The translations under genes were made by a program, and so were the position numbers. From contig NZ_CP040078.1 in the NCBI RefSeq assembly GCF_005280735.1, forward strand, positions 1,178,001 to 1,242,000: 64,000 nucleotides of DNA, read 5' to 3'. Positions 45,157 through 53,815 of the stretch are shown in pieces. Below the pieces are notes generated by a model. That model was not told the DNA's origin, searched no databases, and saw only the letters and a program-made list of their open reading frames with translations. Each line of letters begins with the position of its first letter. The first letter of the stretch is position 1. The stretch is from Trinickia violacea. GTDB taxonomy: Bacteria > Pseudomonadota > Gammaproteobacteria > Burkholderiales > Burkholderiaceae.

Positions 45157-45177
45157 GCTTAACAACGAGGAGGAGAT

Positions 45178-45906
45178 ATGAAGCACAACCGAGCAATTGG
45201 CATGGCAGCAGCCCTGCTCGCGGCCACATCCGCGCATGCGCAAAGCGCGGGCGATGTCGTTGCAAACGTCGGCTGGTTCCACTTCGCGCCGCAGGTGTCG
45301 AGCCAGCCGTTCACGATCAACGCGCTCGGCGCGAGCACGACCTCGGCCGGTTCGGGCGCGACGGTCGACAACGCGGACACGATCGGCATTACGGCGACTT
45401 ACTTCGTCACCGATCACATCGCGGCCGAAGCGGTGTTCGGCGCGCCGCCGCGATTCACGCTGTCGGGCACCGGAACGCTCGCCGCGCTCGGCCAGATGGG
45501 ATCGGCCTACGAATGGAGCCCCACCGTGCTCGTGAAGTACTTCTTCAACGACGCGCAAAGCCGGTTCCGGCCGTTTGTCGGCGCGGGCGGCTCGTATGTC
45601 TGGTACAGCGGGGTGAAGCTGAGCACGGCGGTATCGAGCGGGGCTTTCCTGTATTCGTCGACTTACGGCACGGCCTTGGAAGGCGCGACGAGCGCGAAGC
45701 TCAGCAACTCGTTCGCACCCGTCGTCAATGCGGGCTTTACGTACAACTTCGACAAGCACTGGTCGGCGGGAGTGTCGGTTTCCTATATGTGGCTGTCGAC
45801 GAAGGCCACGCTGACGACCCAGTCGAGCGTGGGCACCGTCACGAGCACGTCGAAGATCAAGCTCGATCCGATCATCACGTTTGCGTCGGTCGGGTATCGG
45901 TTCTAA
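45178..45906 (+). CDS. OmpW-family outer membrane protein
   Basis: A 242-aa eight-strand beta-barrel porin-like protein. A Sec signal peptide (1 to about 22, ending AHAQ) precedes alternating-hydrophobic strands and the C-terminal outer-membrane signature ending in Phe (ASVGYRF). NADTIGITATYFVTDHIAAEAVFG and YFFNDAQSRFRPFVGAGGSYVWY are typical OmpW segments. AACGAGGAGGAGATATG is an excellent ribosome site. OmpW proteins are thought to let small hydrophobic molecules pass. Expression is probably controlled through the repeated leader just upstream. Monocistronic. Confidence 0.93.
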   Translation: MKHNRAIGMAAALLAATSAHAQSAGDVVANVGWFHFAPQVSSQPFTINALGASTTSAGSGATVDNADTIGITATYFVTDHIAAEAVFGAPPRFTLSGTGTLAALGQMGSAYEWSPTVLVKYFFNDAQSRFRPFVGAGGSYVWYSGVKLSTAVSSGAFLYSSTYGTALEGATSAKLSNSFAPVVNAGFTYNFDKHWSAGVSVSYMWLSTKATLTTQSSVGTVTSTSKIKLDPIITFASVGYRF

Positions 45907-45963
45907 GGCACTCGCTCGCGGCGCGCGGCTTCGTAAGCAAACGAGGCGAGCGTCGCCGCTTCG

Positions 45964-46395
45964 TCAGGTCGCTTCCGGCCACGGTGTAACGGCAGGCACG
46001 TCGCAGACCGGTTCGGCGTCGATCGTTTTGAAGTCGGCGGGCGCGACGATTTCCAGATATTCCATTTCCGGCGAATAGTCGAACAGGTAGTGCACGATGC
46101 CAGGTGCCTGATGCACGCAGTCGCCTGCCGCGACGAGCGTTTCCTGATCGCCGTACATGAAGCGGGCCCAGCCCTTCAACATGATGACGATATGAAATTC
46201 GGCTTCGTGGCGGTGCCAGCCGGTGCCAAGTTCGGGCGGGATGTTCGCCTTCACGAGTTGAGCGAGCACTTTGCCGCCCGTTGCCTCGGCGATGCCCAGA
46301 TCGCGGTAGAGAAAGAAATCCCGCAGGCCGTTGTCGACATACTGCGTGTCTTGCGGGCGCACATGCGAGAACCGGGTAGTGAGTGGGGCAGTCAT
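45964..46395 (-). CDS. Cupin-domain protein
   Basis: A 143-aa single-domain beta-barrel. Cupin motif 1 is GTGWHRHEAEFHIVIMLKGWARFMYG (57-82) with the His, His and Glu metal ligands; motif 2 is QAPGIVHYLFDYSPEMEYLEI with the last His. Motif spacing is normal. Such small cupins may be dioxygenases, isomerases or sensor proteins; nothing here assigns a substrate. CGAGGAGCATCGAC before the ATG is a good ribosome site. Convergent with ompW. Confidence 0.9.
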   Translation of the reverse strand: MTAPLTTRFSHVRPQDTQYVDNGLRDFFLYRDLGIAEATGGKVLAQLVKANIPPELGTGWHRHEAEFHIVIMLKGWARFMYGDQETLVAAGDCVHQAPGIVHYLFDYSPEMEYLEIVAPADFKTIDAEPVCDVPAVTPWPEAT

Positions 46396-46728
46396 GTCGA
46401 TGCTCCTCGGCCGGTGGGCCGTCGAGAAGAAAAAGCATCAAGCGTTCCATCGCGCCGAAGGCCGTCGAGCGTCGCTCGCCGCGCATGGCGCAGCGTGGCG
46501 GGACGGGATACGGTGCAGCGATGCGCCCGTTTGCAGCGTGCGCACCGTATTGAAACGCGTGAGGCCATCTAAAGATGATAGATGCCGGACGTGGAAACCT
46601 CCGGCTCAGCGCACTCGCGTAATCAGTATGTAAGCGCTGAATGTCTCAAGACTTCGCCGGGCGAGCCGTTATAGCGAAAGTTGAGGCTCTGTGGCCTCGT
46701 AACGGTTCGGGGCCATCCCCCGCACAAC
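46396..46728. other. Divergent intergenic region
   Basis: 333 bases between the cupin and diguanylate cyclase genes. Overlapping short frames are Arg-rich shadows. A relatively AT-rich patch around 46565-46640 is the likely promoter area of the cyclase. Confidence 0.45.
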
Positions 46729-47814
46729 GTGACCGACGACTCTCAGACGCGCTTATCGGAGCGGCTTCGCGTGCTCGTCCAAACCGTCCAGCAAAACGAG
46801 CGGACGCTGCGCCGCTTTCAGGACGTCGAGCTCGCGCTGATCGGCGCGCAGGATTTCGATTCATTCCTCGAGGTTCTTTTTGTTCGCCTGCCGCAGGAGT
46901 TCCGGCTGCATTCGGTGCGCCTGTGGGCGGATACCGCGCTGCCCTTGCTCAAAGAATTACTGGAGCTCGGAGCCCCGCAGGGCGCGCCGCGTCCTGAATT
47001 GCTGGTCCATGCGGCGGCGCGCGACGCGGGCGCACGGCTTTGCAAAGGCGGCTCGCCGTGGCTCGGCCGCGGGGACGCGAACGTGCCAAGCCCGCTCAGC
47101 ACGTTCTTCGCCGATGCATTGCCGAAGAGCGCGATCTTGCTGCCGCTGACGCAGCGCGGCATGACGCTCGGTTATCTGTGCCTCGCCAGCAGCGATCCGA
47201 ACCGGTTCGCGCCGGGCATGGCCACCGACATTCTCGAGCGCTTCGCGAGCATCGTCACTGCGAGCCTCGACAACATCGCGCACCGCGAGCGCCTGAAGCG
47301 GCTCGGCATGACCGACGCGCTGACCGGTCTTGCGAACCGGCGTCATTTCGACGAACGCCTGCAGGAAGAGGTCATGCGTGCGGCGCGTCACGGCGTGCCG
47401 GTGACGTGCCTGTTCGCCGATATCGATCATTTCAAGCGGATCAACGATACGCACGGCCACGCGGCGGGCGACCGCGCGCTGATCGCGGTGGCGGGTTGCG
47501 TGCGCTACCAGTTGCGCGCGACCGATATCCTCGCGCGCTACGGCGGCGAGGAGTTTGCGGCACTGCTCGTGCAGACCGACCGGCAGGGCGCACGGATCGT
47601 GGCGGAGCGCATCCGGCGCGCGGTCGCGGCATTGGAGGTGTTCGACGAGCGCGGCGAGCGAATCGCGCTCACGCTGTCGATCGGCATCGCGGTGAAGATG
47701 ATCGACGCGCGCCGCGACGCCGCCGGCGCCGCGCACGCGCTGATCGAAGACGCCGATCAGGCGATGTATCGCGCGAAACGCAACGGGCGCGACCGGGTGG
47801 AAGAGGACGACTAG
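46729..47814 (+). CDS. Diguanylate cyclase with DUF484/GAF-like sensor domain
   Basis: A 361-aa cytoplasmic protein making cyclic di-GMP. An N-terminal helix and DUF484/GAF-like sensor domain (about 10-185) lead into a GGDEF domain (about 190-358). The active-site signature is YGGEEF (271-276), the metal Asp is in FADIDHFKRIND, and an inhibitory I-site RATD (263-266) lies exactly five residues before GGEEF, so product feedback is expected. I chose the GTG at 46729 (MTDDSQTRLSERL) as it matches the domain start; a TTG at 46681 in frame is possible. No convincing ribosome site. No phosphodiesterase gene adjoins. Confidence 0.9.
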   Translation: MTDDSQTRLSERLRVLVQTVQQNERTLRRFQDVELALIGAQDFDSFLEVLFVRLPQEFRLHSVRLWADTALPLLKELLELGAPQGAPRPELLVHAAARDAGARLCKGGSPWLGRGDANVPSPLSTFFADALPKSAILLPLTQRGMTLGYLCLASSDPNRFAPGMATDILERFASIVTASLDNIAHRERLKRLGMTDALTGLANRRHFDERLQEEVMRAARHGVPVTCLFADIDHFKRINDTHGHAAGDRALIAVAGCVRYQLRATDILARYGGEEFAALLVQTDRQGARIVAERIRRAVAALEVFDERGERIALTLSIGIAVKMIDARRDAAGAAHALIEDADQAMYRAKRNGRDRVEEDD

Positions 47815-47863
47815 CGGGGTGAGGAGCGCAGCCTAGGACCTCTCGTTGCCTTGGACGCTGGGG

Positions 47864-48385
47864 CTAATCATCGGACGGCTTGGCGGGCTCTGCGACCTTG
47901 AAAGGCTGGATGACGTACTTCTCGCCGTGCTTCATGCAGTCGTCGGCGACGGCGTGCCACCATTGTTCCGTCACGAGGTAGGTGCTGCCGTTGATGTCAT
48001 TCTCGGTTTTGACCGTGTCTTTGCCGAGTTTCAAGCTGCGGTGAACGCCGATCAAAGTGTCTGCTCGACTGTCGGGATCCAACGCGCCATCCCAAAGAAG
48101 GAGCCGCTTTTCTTCTCTCCAGAGAACCCAGACATTCACGTATCCGTCCGGCCATTGGTAGCCGACGACGCAGAAACGATTGATTTGATGATTTTTTTTG
48201 AAAAACGCGACAGCGTTCTTCATGACAACCAGCGGATCTTTGTAGTAGGGATCGTCGGATACGACGAATCTAGCGGCTGGCTTTTCGCTGAATGCATCGG
48301 GAAGATCGTCTGCAGCAAAACCCGTCGTGCAGATGAGTGTGGCCGACACCCATGCCGCAATGAGGTTTGTGGCGTTTTTTTGCAT
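47864..48385 (-). CDS. Exported protein of unknown function, partner of upstream gene
   Basis: A 173-aa protein with a clear Sec signal peptide (MQKNATNLIAAWVSATLICT, cleavage near AFA-ADD at about 24), so mature in the periplasm. The mature part is mixed alpha/beta, with Trp-rich strands (GYVNVWVLWREEKRLLLWDG) and a single-domain look; two Cys (about 72 and 149) could form a disulfide. I recognise no family. Its start codon overlaps the stop of the upstream 288-aa gene by one base (TAATG), so the two are translationally coupled. Lower GC than its neighbours. The arrangement resembles a cell-wall-targeting toxin with a periplasmic immunity protein, but that is inference. Confidence 0.8.
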   Translation of the reverse strand: MQKNATNLIAAWVSATLICTTGFAADDLPDAFSEKPAARFVVSDDPYYKDPLVVMKNAVAFFKKNHQINRFCVVGYQWPDGYVNVWVLWREEKRLLLWDGALDPDSRADTLIGVHRSLKLGKDTVKTENDINGSTYLVTEQWWHAVADDCMKHGEKYVIQPFKVAEPAKPSDD

Positions 48386-49251
48386 TATGGCCGTTCCCCT
48401 GCCTGAGATTGTGCTTTCGATACGAAATCGCTCGTTAACGTGTAGAAGTCTTGTCCGCCCTTCGTTGTGAATTTGACAAAATTGCCACCAGGTGACTTTT
48501 CTCCTCTAGTACGCCACGCATAGAGGCCAGTCGGACAGGGGTCCGCGCTTCTGAGCTCACCTCTTGCCACCGCTAATACGGTTTCAATGAAGTCTCGATA
48601 TTGCTCGTTGAGCCTGTGCGTTCCGTCATTTGCATTCTTGAGTGCCTTGTCTATTAATCTTTGCTGCAGAGTTCCTATGTTTGGGTACTTCTCAAATCCG
48701 TCAACTTGATTGGGTGCCTTAATCAGCGCCTCAAGGGTGCTCGCGTGTTGGCCCGCGGCAAAATGGCGCGCGCCGAGCTCGAGACGATTCCTCAGCACAA
48801 CGACCATCCACTGCATCGCTTCACGTGCCTCGTTCAGGTTGACGAAACGTCGATGCTCCGGTCCCGCATTCTCCGAAATCAACATCCGCGCCAGCATCCC
48901 CGTATCGGTGGCAACCGGCGGCAGCTCGAGTTTCGGGAGTATCCGCACGGCGAGCCGTTTGTGGAGATCGGGACTAAGGGGATGACCGCGCTCATCGCTA
49001 ACGTAGGCGTCAACGTGAGCAATTTGGCTACACGAAACCCCGCACTCGCTCACTTCCAGCATAAGACGCTGCTCGATGTTCCGATGATCGACGCTGATCG
49101 GCATGACTCGCACCGAGCGATGGTTGCTCACCAGAATCAAATGTCTGCGGTTCGGCCCCAATCCGGAGACCTTGAAGGGGAGCTGGTTGCCCGCGACCAG
49201 CGTGATTTGGGCTTCGATGTGGATCCCGTTGTTGCGTAGCAAGTTAGCCAA
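48385..49251 (-). CDS. Unknown protein with possible SleB-like cell-wall hydrolase domain
   Basis: A 288-aa protein without signal peptide. Residues 1-110 form a beta-rich N-terminal region (HIEAQITLVAGNQLPFKV...) with two close Cys (70, 74). Residues about 115-285 follow the layout of SleB-type lysozyme-like hydrolases: GMLARMLISENAGPEH with a candidate catalytic Glu127, EAREAMQWMVVVLRNRLE, then TLEALIKAP, DPCPTGLYAWRTRG and a final GGQDFYTL. This match is by eye and is not secure. GC is well below the window average (43% in 48421-48480 by my count), which suggests acquisition by transfer. It overlaps the exported protein gene by one base. No secretion-system gene (vgrG, PAAR, hcp) is visible nearby. 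Confidence 0.7.
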   Translation of the reverse strand: MANLLRNNGIHIEAQITLVAGNQLPFKVSGLGPNRRHLILVSNHRSVRVMPISVDHRNIEQRLMLEVSECGVSCSQIAHVDAYVSDERGHPLSPDLHKRLAVRILPKLELPPVATDTGMLARMLISENAGPEHRRFVNLNEAREAMQWMVVVLRNRLELGARHFAAGQHASTLEALIKAPNQVDGFEKYPNIGTLQQRLIDKALKNANDGTHRLNEQYRDFIETVLAVARGELRSADPCPTGLYAWRTRGEKSPGGNFVKFTTKGGQDFYTLTSDFVSKAQSQAGERP

Positions 49252-49463
49252 GTAGAAACCTCGTCAGTTGGTGGAGGAGCCCACCATGCCGCCCGAGTTG
49301 TGAGATTTCCATCAGAAAATTCCGAAAGGCTTGGTGCCAGCTTTTCTCTTCATGCCAAATGCATCGGGTTGTCGAGTCTACGAAGGCAACTGCCACCCAT
49401 GAAACATTCAACCCCGCAATCCACCCAGCCCGCCTATCCCCCTCTCCGGATGAAAAATTCGGG

Positions 49464-51242
49464 CTAGGAAGTACCGTTGGCTTGAACCATTTCCATGAGA
49501 TCGGGCGGCACGCCGAACAACTGCAAGGTGCCGCCCGTCACCGAAGAAAACACCGGCCCGGCCACCGTCCCGCCGTAATAGCTGCGTCCCGAGGGCTCGT
49601 CGATCATGACCGCGACGATGATCCGCGGATCGCTCATCGGCGCCATGCCGACGAAGAGCGACCGGTACTTGTTCTTCGCGTACGACTTGCCGATCTGCTT
49701 CCAGGCCGTCCCGGTCTTGCCGCCGACGCGATAGCCCGCGACTTGCGCCGCGCGTCCGGTGCCGCCCTGGCCAGCGGCCATTTCGAGCATCGCGCGCATC
49801 TGGGCGGCGGTGGCGGGCGTCGTCACGCGGGTGCCGGGGCGCAACGGGCCGTCGTCGTCGGGACCGAGATCGACGCCGGTCGCCGGGTCGACGTTGGCGA
49901 GCAGCGTCGCCGGATGCAGCGTGCCGTCGCCGGCATAAGCGGTGTAGACCTGCGCGATTTGCAGCAGCGAGGTCGACAACCCGTAGCCGTAGGCCATCGT
50001 CGCCTGCTCGATCGGACGCCAGCGCTTGTACGGCCGCAACCGGCCCGACGCGACGCCGGGAAACGTCAGATCCGGCGCGCGGCCGAGCCCGTACTCCTGA
50101 TACTTCGTCCAGATCGTTTCCGCCGGCAGATTGAGCGCGAGCTTCGCGAGCGCGATGTTGCTCGACTTCTGGATCGCCTGCGCGACCGTCATCGTGCCGT
50201 GGTTCGAGGTGTCGTGAATCACGTTCGGGCCGATCTTGTAGCGGCCCGGCGACGTGTCGATGAGCGAGTTCGCCGTGACTTTGCCTTCGTCCATCGACAG
50301 CGCGACGACGATCGGCTTGATCGTCGAGCCCGGCTCGAACGTGTCGGTCAGCGCGCGGTTGCGCAACTGCTTGCCGGTCAGCCGCGTGCGGTCGTTCGGA
50401 TCGAAAGTCGGATAGTTCGCGAGCGCGAGGATTTCGCCGTTTCTCGCGTCGAGCACGACGACGCTGCCGGCCTCCGCGTTGTTCAGCGCGACCGCAGCCT
50501 GGAGCTGCGCATAGGCGAGCTGCTGGACGCGCCGGTCGATCGTCAGGCGCACGGTTGCGCCGTTTTGCGGCGGCACGAGCGGACGCGTGTCGGAGACGAT
50601 GCGGCCCAGCCGGTCGCGAATCACCTCGCGCTGGCCGGGTGCGCCGAGCAAGCGCGCGTTCGCCGCGAGCTCGACGCCTTCCTGACCGTTGTCCTGGATG
50701 TCGGTGAAGCCGACCACGTGCGCCGCCGATTCCCCTTCCGGATAGAAACGCTTCGAATCGGCGAGCTGCGTGATGCCCGCGAGATCGAGCTTGGCGATCT
50801 GGTTCGCGGTGTCGGCGTCGATCTGGCGCTTGAGCAGCACGAACGAACGGCTCGGGTTCAAGCGCCGGGCAAGCTCGGCCTCCGGCATATCGAGCAGTTT
50901 CGCGAGCGCCGGGTAGGCGGCTTTGTCGATGAGCTTCGGCGTGGCCCAGATCTCATAGGTGACCAGACTGACGGCGAGCAGCGCGCCGTTGCGGTCGACG
51001 ATGCGGCCGCGCATCGCGTCGAGTTCGATGGTGCGCTGATAGCGCTTTTGCCCTTGGTTGGCGTAGAAATCCTGATCGACGATCTGAATCCAGAACGCGC
51101 GCGAGGCGAGCGCGGCGAAGCCCAGAAAGACGAGCGCCACGATGAACGTGGAGCGCCAGGCCGGCAAGCGCGGCGCGAGCATCGCGTTCTTCACGACCGG
51201 CGCGTACATGTCCTGCGATTGCGATTTCTTCTTGAAGATCAT
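49464..51242 (-). CDS. Penicillin-binding protein, FtsI-type D,D-transpeptidase
   Basis: A 592-aa class B PBP with a single N-terminal membrane anchor (about 31-52), a pedestal domain (MRGRIVDRNGALLAVS at 77-92) and a transpeptidase domain with the active-site motifs STIK (Ser306), SSN (360-362) and KTG (509-511). It cross-links septal or side-wall peptidoglycan in the periplasm. Its position is unusual: none of the division/cell wall cluster genes (mraZ, mraW, ftsL, murE) flank it, so it is likely a second FtsI-like PBP rather than the essential divisome copy. The ribosome site is weak. An AmpR/PenR-like regulator gene lies at the other end of the window, but no link is shown. Confidence 0.93.
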   Translation of the reverse strand: MIFKKKSQSQDMYAPVVKNAMLAPRLPAWRSTFIVALVFLGFAALASRAFWIQIVDQDFYANQGQKRYQRTIELDAMRGRIVDRNGALLAVSLVTYEIWATPKLIDKAAYPALAKLLDMPEAELARRLNPSRSFVLLKRQIDADTANQIAKLDLAGITQLADSKRFYPEGESAAHVVGFTDIQDNGQEGVELAANARLLGAPGQREVIRDRLGRIVSDTRPLVPPQNGATVRLTIDRRVQQLAYAQLQAAVALNNAEAGSVVVLDARNGEILALANYPTFDPNDRTRLTGKQLRNRALTDTFEPGSTIKPIVVALSMDEGKVTANSLIDTSPGRYKIGPNVIHDTSNHGTMTVAQAIQKSSNIALAKLALNLPAETIWTKYQEYGLGRAPDLTFPGVASGRLRPYKRWRPIEQATMAYGYGLSTSLLQIAQVYTAYAGDGTLHPATLLANVDPATGVDLGPDDDGPLRPGTRVTTPATAAQMRAMLEMAAGQGGTGRAAQVAGYRVGGKTGTAWKQIGKSYAKNKYRSLFVGMAPMSDPRIIVAVMIDEPSGRSYYGGTVAGPVFSSVTGGTLQLFGVPPDLMEMVQANGTS

Positions 51243-51302
51243 GGTCCCGTTGCTGAATGCCTATGCTCGGCGAGCGCGCGCCGATTGCCGATTGGTTGGG
51301 GG

Positions 51303-51926
51303 TTAGTGGACGCCGCCCGAGTCGGCGGCCGCGAATGACTTCAGCCGCCAGCGGTAGCGCACGGCCGCCAGGCGCAGCCCGAAGCCGCCTATCAGCGCGA
51401 CGGCCGAAGCGGTGTTCTGCTCGACGCCGACATGCTGCAGCGCCAAGTACAGCGTGCCGGCCGCGAGCGCGACGCTCGCATAGAGGTCCTGGCGCAGCAC
51501 GAGCGGCATCTCGTTGCACAGCAGATCGCGCAGCATGCCGCCGCACACGCCGGTGATCGCGCCCGCCAGCACGACGATCGGCGCGCTCACGTCCATTTCC
51601 GCGGCGACGTTGCAGCCGATGATCGCGAAGGCGACGAGGCCGAGCGCATCGACCGTGACGAAGAGACTGCGCAGACCGTGCAGCGGTTTGGCGAGCGCGG
51701 CGGCCACCGTTGCGGCACAGATTGTAATAAAAATGTAATTCGGATGCGAGATCCAGCCGAGCGGGTAGTGCCCGAGCAGCACGTCGCGCACGGTGCCGCC
51801 GCCGAGCGCGGTGACGGCGCCGACGAGCGCGAGGCCGAAGCGGTCCATGCCGCGGCGCATGCCCATCAGCGCGCGGGACATGGCTTCGGCGACGATGGCG
51901 GCCAGATAGATGACGTGCAGCAGCAT
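51303..51926 (-). CDS. TRIC-type cation channel / UPF0126 membrane protein
   Basis: A 207-aa inner-membrane protein with seven hydrophobic segments and the duplicated GGGxxRDxL signature of the family: TALGGGTVRDVLLG in the first half and GVCGGMLRDLLCNEMP in the second. Prokaryotic TRIC channels are trimeric K+-permeable channels; several UPF0126 members were also linked to glycine transport. I chose the ATG at 51926 (MLLHVIYLAAIVAEA) with GGAG about ten bases upstream; a 25-residue Arg-rich extension upstream is unlikely to be translated. It lies 60 bases upstream of the PBP gene on the same strand and may be co-transcribed. Confidence 0.9.
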   Translation of the reverse strand: MLLHVIYLAAIVAEAMSRALMGMRRGMDRFGLALVGAVTALGGGTVRDVLLGHYPLGWISHPNYIFITICAATVAAALAKPLHGLRSLFVTVDALGLVAFAIIGCNVAAEMDVSAPIVVLAGAITGVCGGMLRDLLCNEMPLVLRQDLYASVALAAGTLYLALQHVGVEQNTASAVALIGGFGLRLAAVRYRWRLKSFAAADSGGVH

Positions 51927-52177
51927 GGGGCGGGTCTCCGAAAGGCGAGGCCGGGCGCGTCGATGGGGTGTGCGTGACGCCCGGGCGTTGAAAGGCGCCA
52001 TTATCGACAGCCGCGGGAGATGCTGAAATCAGATTTAGCCAATTTCGGTCATGCCAAATTTGGCTTAAGTGAGTTGGCTTAAGTGAGCGATCCGGAACGG
52101 CGTGGGAAGACGTGACATCCAATGCCGTGAACCCGGTTGCGATATCGAACGCGCGACCGTCGCCAAGGAGACCATTC

Positions 52178-52708
52178 ATGAAGCTGATTAGATTTGTACT
52201 GTCAGGAGCGCTGGCGCTCGTCTGCGCCGCAGCGCAGGCCCAAAGCGGCCCCACCGATCCCCAGATCGCAGCCATCGTCGTGACCGCGAACCAGGTCGAT
52301 GTCGACGCGGGCAAGCTGGCGGAGTCGAAAACCCAGTCGAAGGACGTGAAGGCGTTTGCAGAGCGAATGGTCGCGGACCACACCAGCGTCAATCAGGCGG
52401 CCGCCGATCTCGTGCACAAGCTCGGCGTGACCCCGGAAGACAACGCGACGAGCCTAAGCCTCAAGCAAGGCGGCGACGCTAACCTCGCGAACCTCAAGAC
52501 GCTCTCCGGTAAGCGCTTCGATCGCGCGTATATCGACCACGAAGTCGCGTATCACGAGAGCGTGATCGAAGCGGTCGACAAGACGCTGATTCCGAGCGCC
52601 CAAAACGAGGAGCTGAAAGCGCTGCTCGTGAAAGTTCGGCCAACCTTTGTCGCGCACCTCGAGCACGCCAAGCGTCTGCAGCAAGCGCTGGGGAAGGGCG
52701 GTGCTTAA
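52178..52708 (+). CDS. Exported DUF4142-domain protein
   Basis: A 176-aa protein with a Sec signal peptide (MKLIRFVLSGALALVCAAAQA) and a helical, ferritin-like DUF4142 domain (about 28-172) bearing the usual pattern NQVDVDAGKLAESKTQSKDVKAFAERM...DHEVAYHESVIEAVD. DUF4142 proteins are periplasmic, often tied to stress response and envelope sigma factors; molecular function is unknown. CAAGGAGACCATTC before the ATG is a clear ribosome site. It is the first gene of a four-gene overlapping operon ending at 54213; its stop overlaps the cupredoxin start by 8 bases. Confidence 0.92.
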   Translation: MKLIRFVLSGALALVCAAAQAQSGPTDPQIAAIVVTANQVDVDAGKLAESKTQSKDVKAFAERMVADHTSVNQAAADLVHKLGVTPEDNATSLSLKQGGDANLANLKTLSGKRFDRAYIDHEVAYHESVIEAVDKTLIPSAQNEELKALLVKVRPTFVAHLEHAKRLQQALGKGGA

Positions 52709-53093
52709 GGGGCGCGTGGGGAGCTTGACCGCGAAGTTTCGGGGGAAGACAGGCGCATATCGGCGGTGGCTTGCGCTGGTGTTTGCCGGGTTGGTCGGCG
52801 GGGCCGTGCTCGCCTCGCCGGCTGGGCGCGCCGACGAGGCTCCCGCCACCTACGTGGTCACGATCGAGCAGATGCGCTTCAATCCGCCGGTCCTGAAGGT
52901 GCGGCCCGGCGATCGCGTGACGTGGGTCAACAAGGACCTCGTGCCGCACACGGCGAGCGCAACCTCGAAAGCGTTCGAGTCGCACAGCATCGCGCCGAAC
53001 GCTTCCTGGAGCTATGTCGTGCGAACACGCGGAAACTTCGCGTACGGGTGTGATTTTCATCCCACGATGCATGGCACACTGGACGTACGGTGA
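52701..53093 (+). CDS. Cupredoxin-family copper protein
   Basis: A 130-aa small blue-copper-like protein. An N-terminal export signal with twin Arg (YRRWLALVFAGLVGGAVLASP, 20-40) is followed by a single cupredoxin domain (about 50-130). The type-1 copper ligands are all visible: His83 (DLVPHTAS), Cys117 (YGCDFHPTMHG), His120 and Met123. It resembles amicyanin/plastocyanin-type electron carriers in the periplasm. Translation starts at a GTG at 52701 inside the end of the DUF4142 gene, with GGGAAGGG just upstream; its stop overlaps a possible GTG start of the sigma factor gene. Coupled expression with the sigma factor suggests copper or redox stress regulation, as inference. Confidence 0.9.
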   Translation: MLKGRVGSLTAKFRGKTGAYRRWLALVFAGLVGGAVLASPAGRADEAPATYVVTIEQMRFNPPVLKVRPGDRVTWVNKDLVPHTASATSKAFESHSIAPNASWSYVVRTRGNFAYGCDFHPTMHGTLDVR

Positions 53094-53113
53094 CGCAAGC
53101 CGATGAGGGTCCC

Positions 53114-53815
53114 ATGCTAGACAGCGCGCAAACTGCTTTGCCTCCGGTCGCCGACGACGACCTGTCGATCGTCCGCCGCATTGCCGCCGGCGACCGCTCC
53201 GCGTTCGAGCTGCTGATGCGCCGCCACAACCGGCGCCTCTACCGGCTCGCGCGCGCCACCTTGCGCAACGACGCCGAAGCCGAGGACGCGCTGCAGGACG
53301 CCTACCTGTCGGCGTACCGCTCGATCGGACAGTTTCGCGGCGATGCCGCGCCGCTCACCTGGCTGTCGCGCCTCGTGCTCAACGCATGCTTTGGCCGTCT
53401 GCGCCGCGACACCCGGCGCCAGAATGTGTATCCGATCGTGGACCTGAACCCGCACGCCGAGATCGACGCCATGAGCGCACCCGATTCCGATACCCCAGAC
53501 AACGCGGCCGCGCGCGCCGAAGTGCGCGCGTTGCTCGAACGCAAGCTCGATGCGCTGCCCGAGGCGTTTCGCGTCGTCTTCGTGCTGCGTTCCGTCGAGG
53601 AAATGAGCGTCGAGGAGACCGCGCAGTGCCTCGACATTCCCGAGGCGACCGTGCGCAGCCGGCACTTTCGCGCGAAGAGCCTGCTGCGCGAATCGCTCGC
53701 GCGCGAGATCGATCTTACCGAGCGCGATCTGTTCGAGTTCGGCGGCGCGCAATGCGATCGCGTCGTGGCCAAGGTGATGCAAACACTGGGCACAGACGAC
53801 AAGGAGCGGACATGA
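53114..53815 (+). CDS. ECF-type RNA polymerase sigma factor
   Basis: A 233-aa extracytoplasmic-function sigma factor. Region 2 (about 20-90) contains DRSAFELLMRRHNRRLYRLA and the core-binding/-10 segment EAEDALQDAYLSAYRSIGQF. Region 4 (about 145-200) has LPEAFRVVFVLRSVEEMSVEETAQCL and a recognition helix IPEATVRSRHFRAKSLL. A C-terminal extension of about 30 residues (LTERDLFEFGGAQCDRVVAK) with one Cys goes beyond the minimal ECF length. The start at 53114 follows GAGGGTCCC; a GTG at 53090 overlapping the cupredoxin stop is an alternative. No anti-sigma gene with a membrane helix and zinc motif is next to it; the following gene encodes an exported Cys-rich protein. Confidence 0.93.
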   Translation: MLDSAQTALPPVADDDLSIVRRIAAGDRSAFELLMRRHNRRLYRLARATLRNDAEAEDALQDAYLSAYRSIGQFRGDAAPLTWLSRLVLNACFGRLRRDTRRQNVYPIVDLNPHAEIDAMSAPDSDTPDNAAARAEVRALLERKLDALPEAFRVVFVLRSVEEMSVEETAQCLDIPEATVRSRHFRAKSLLRESLAREIDLTERDLFEFGGAQCDRVVAKVMQTLGTDDKERT

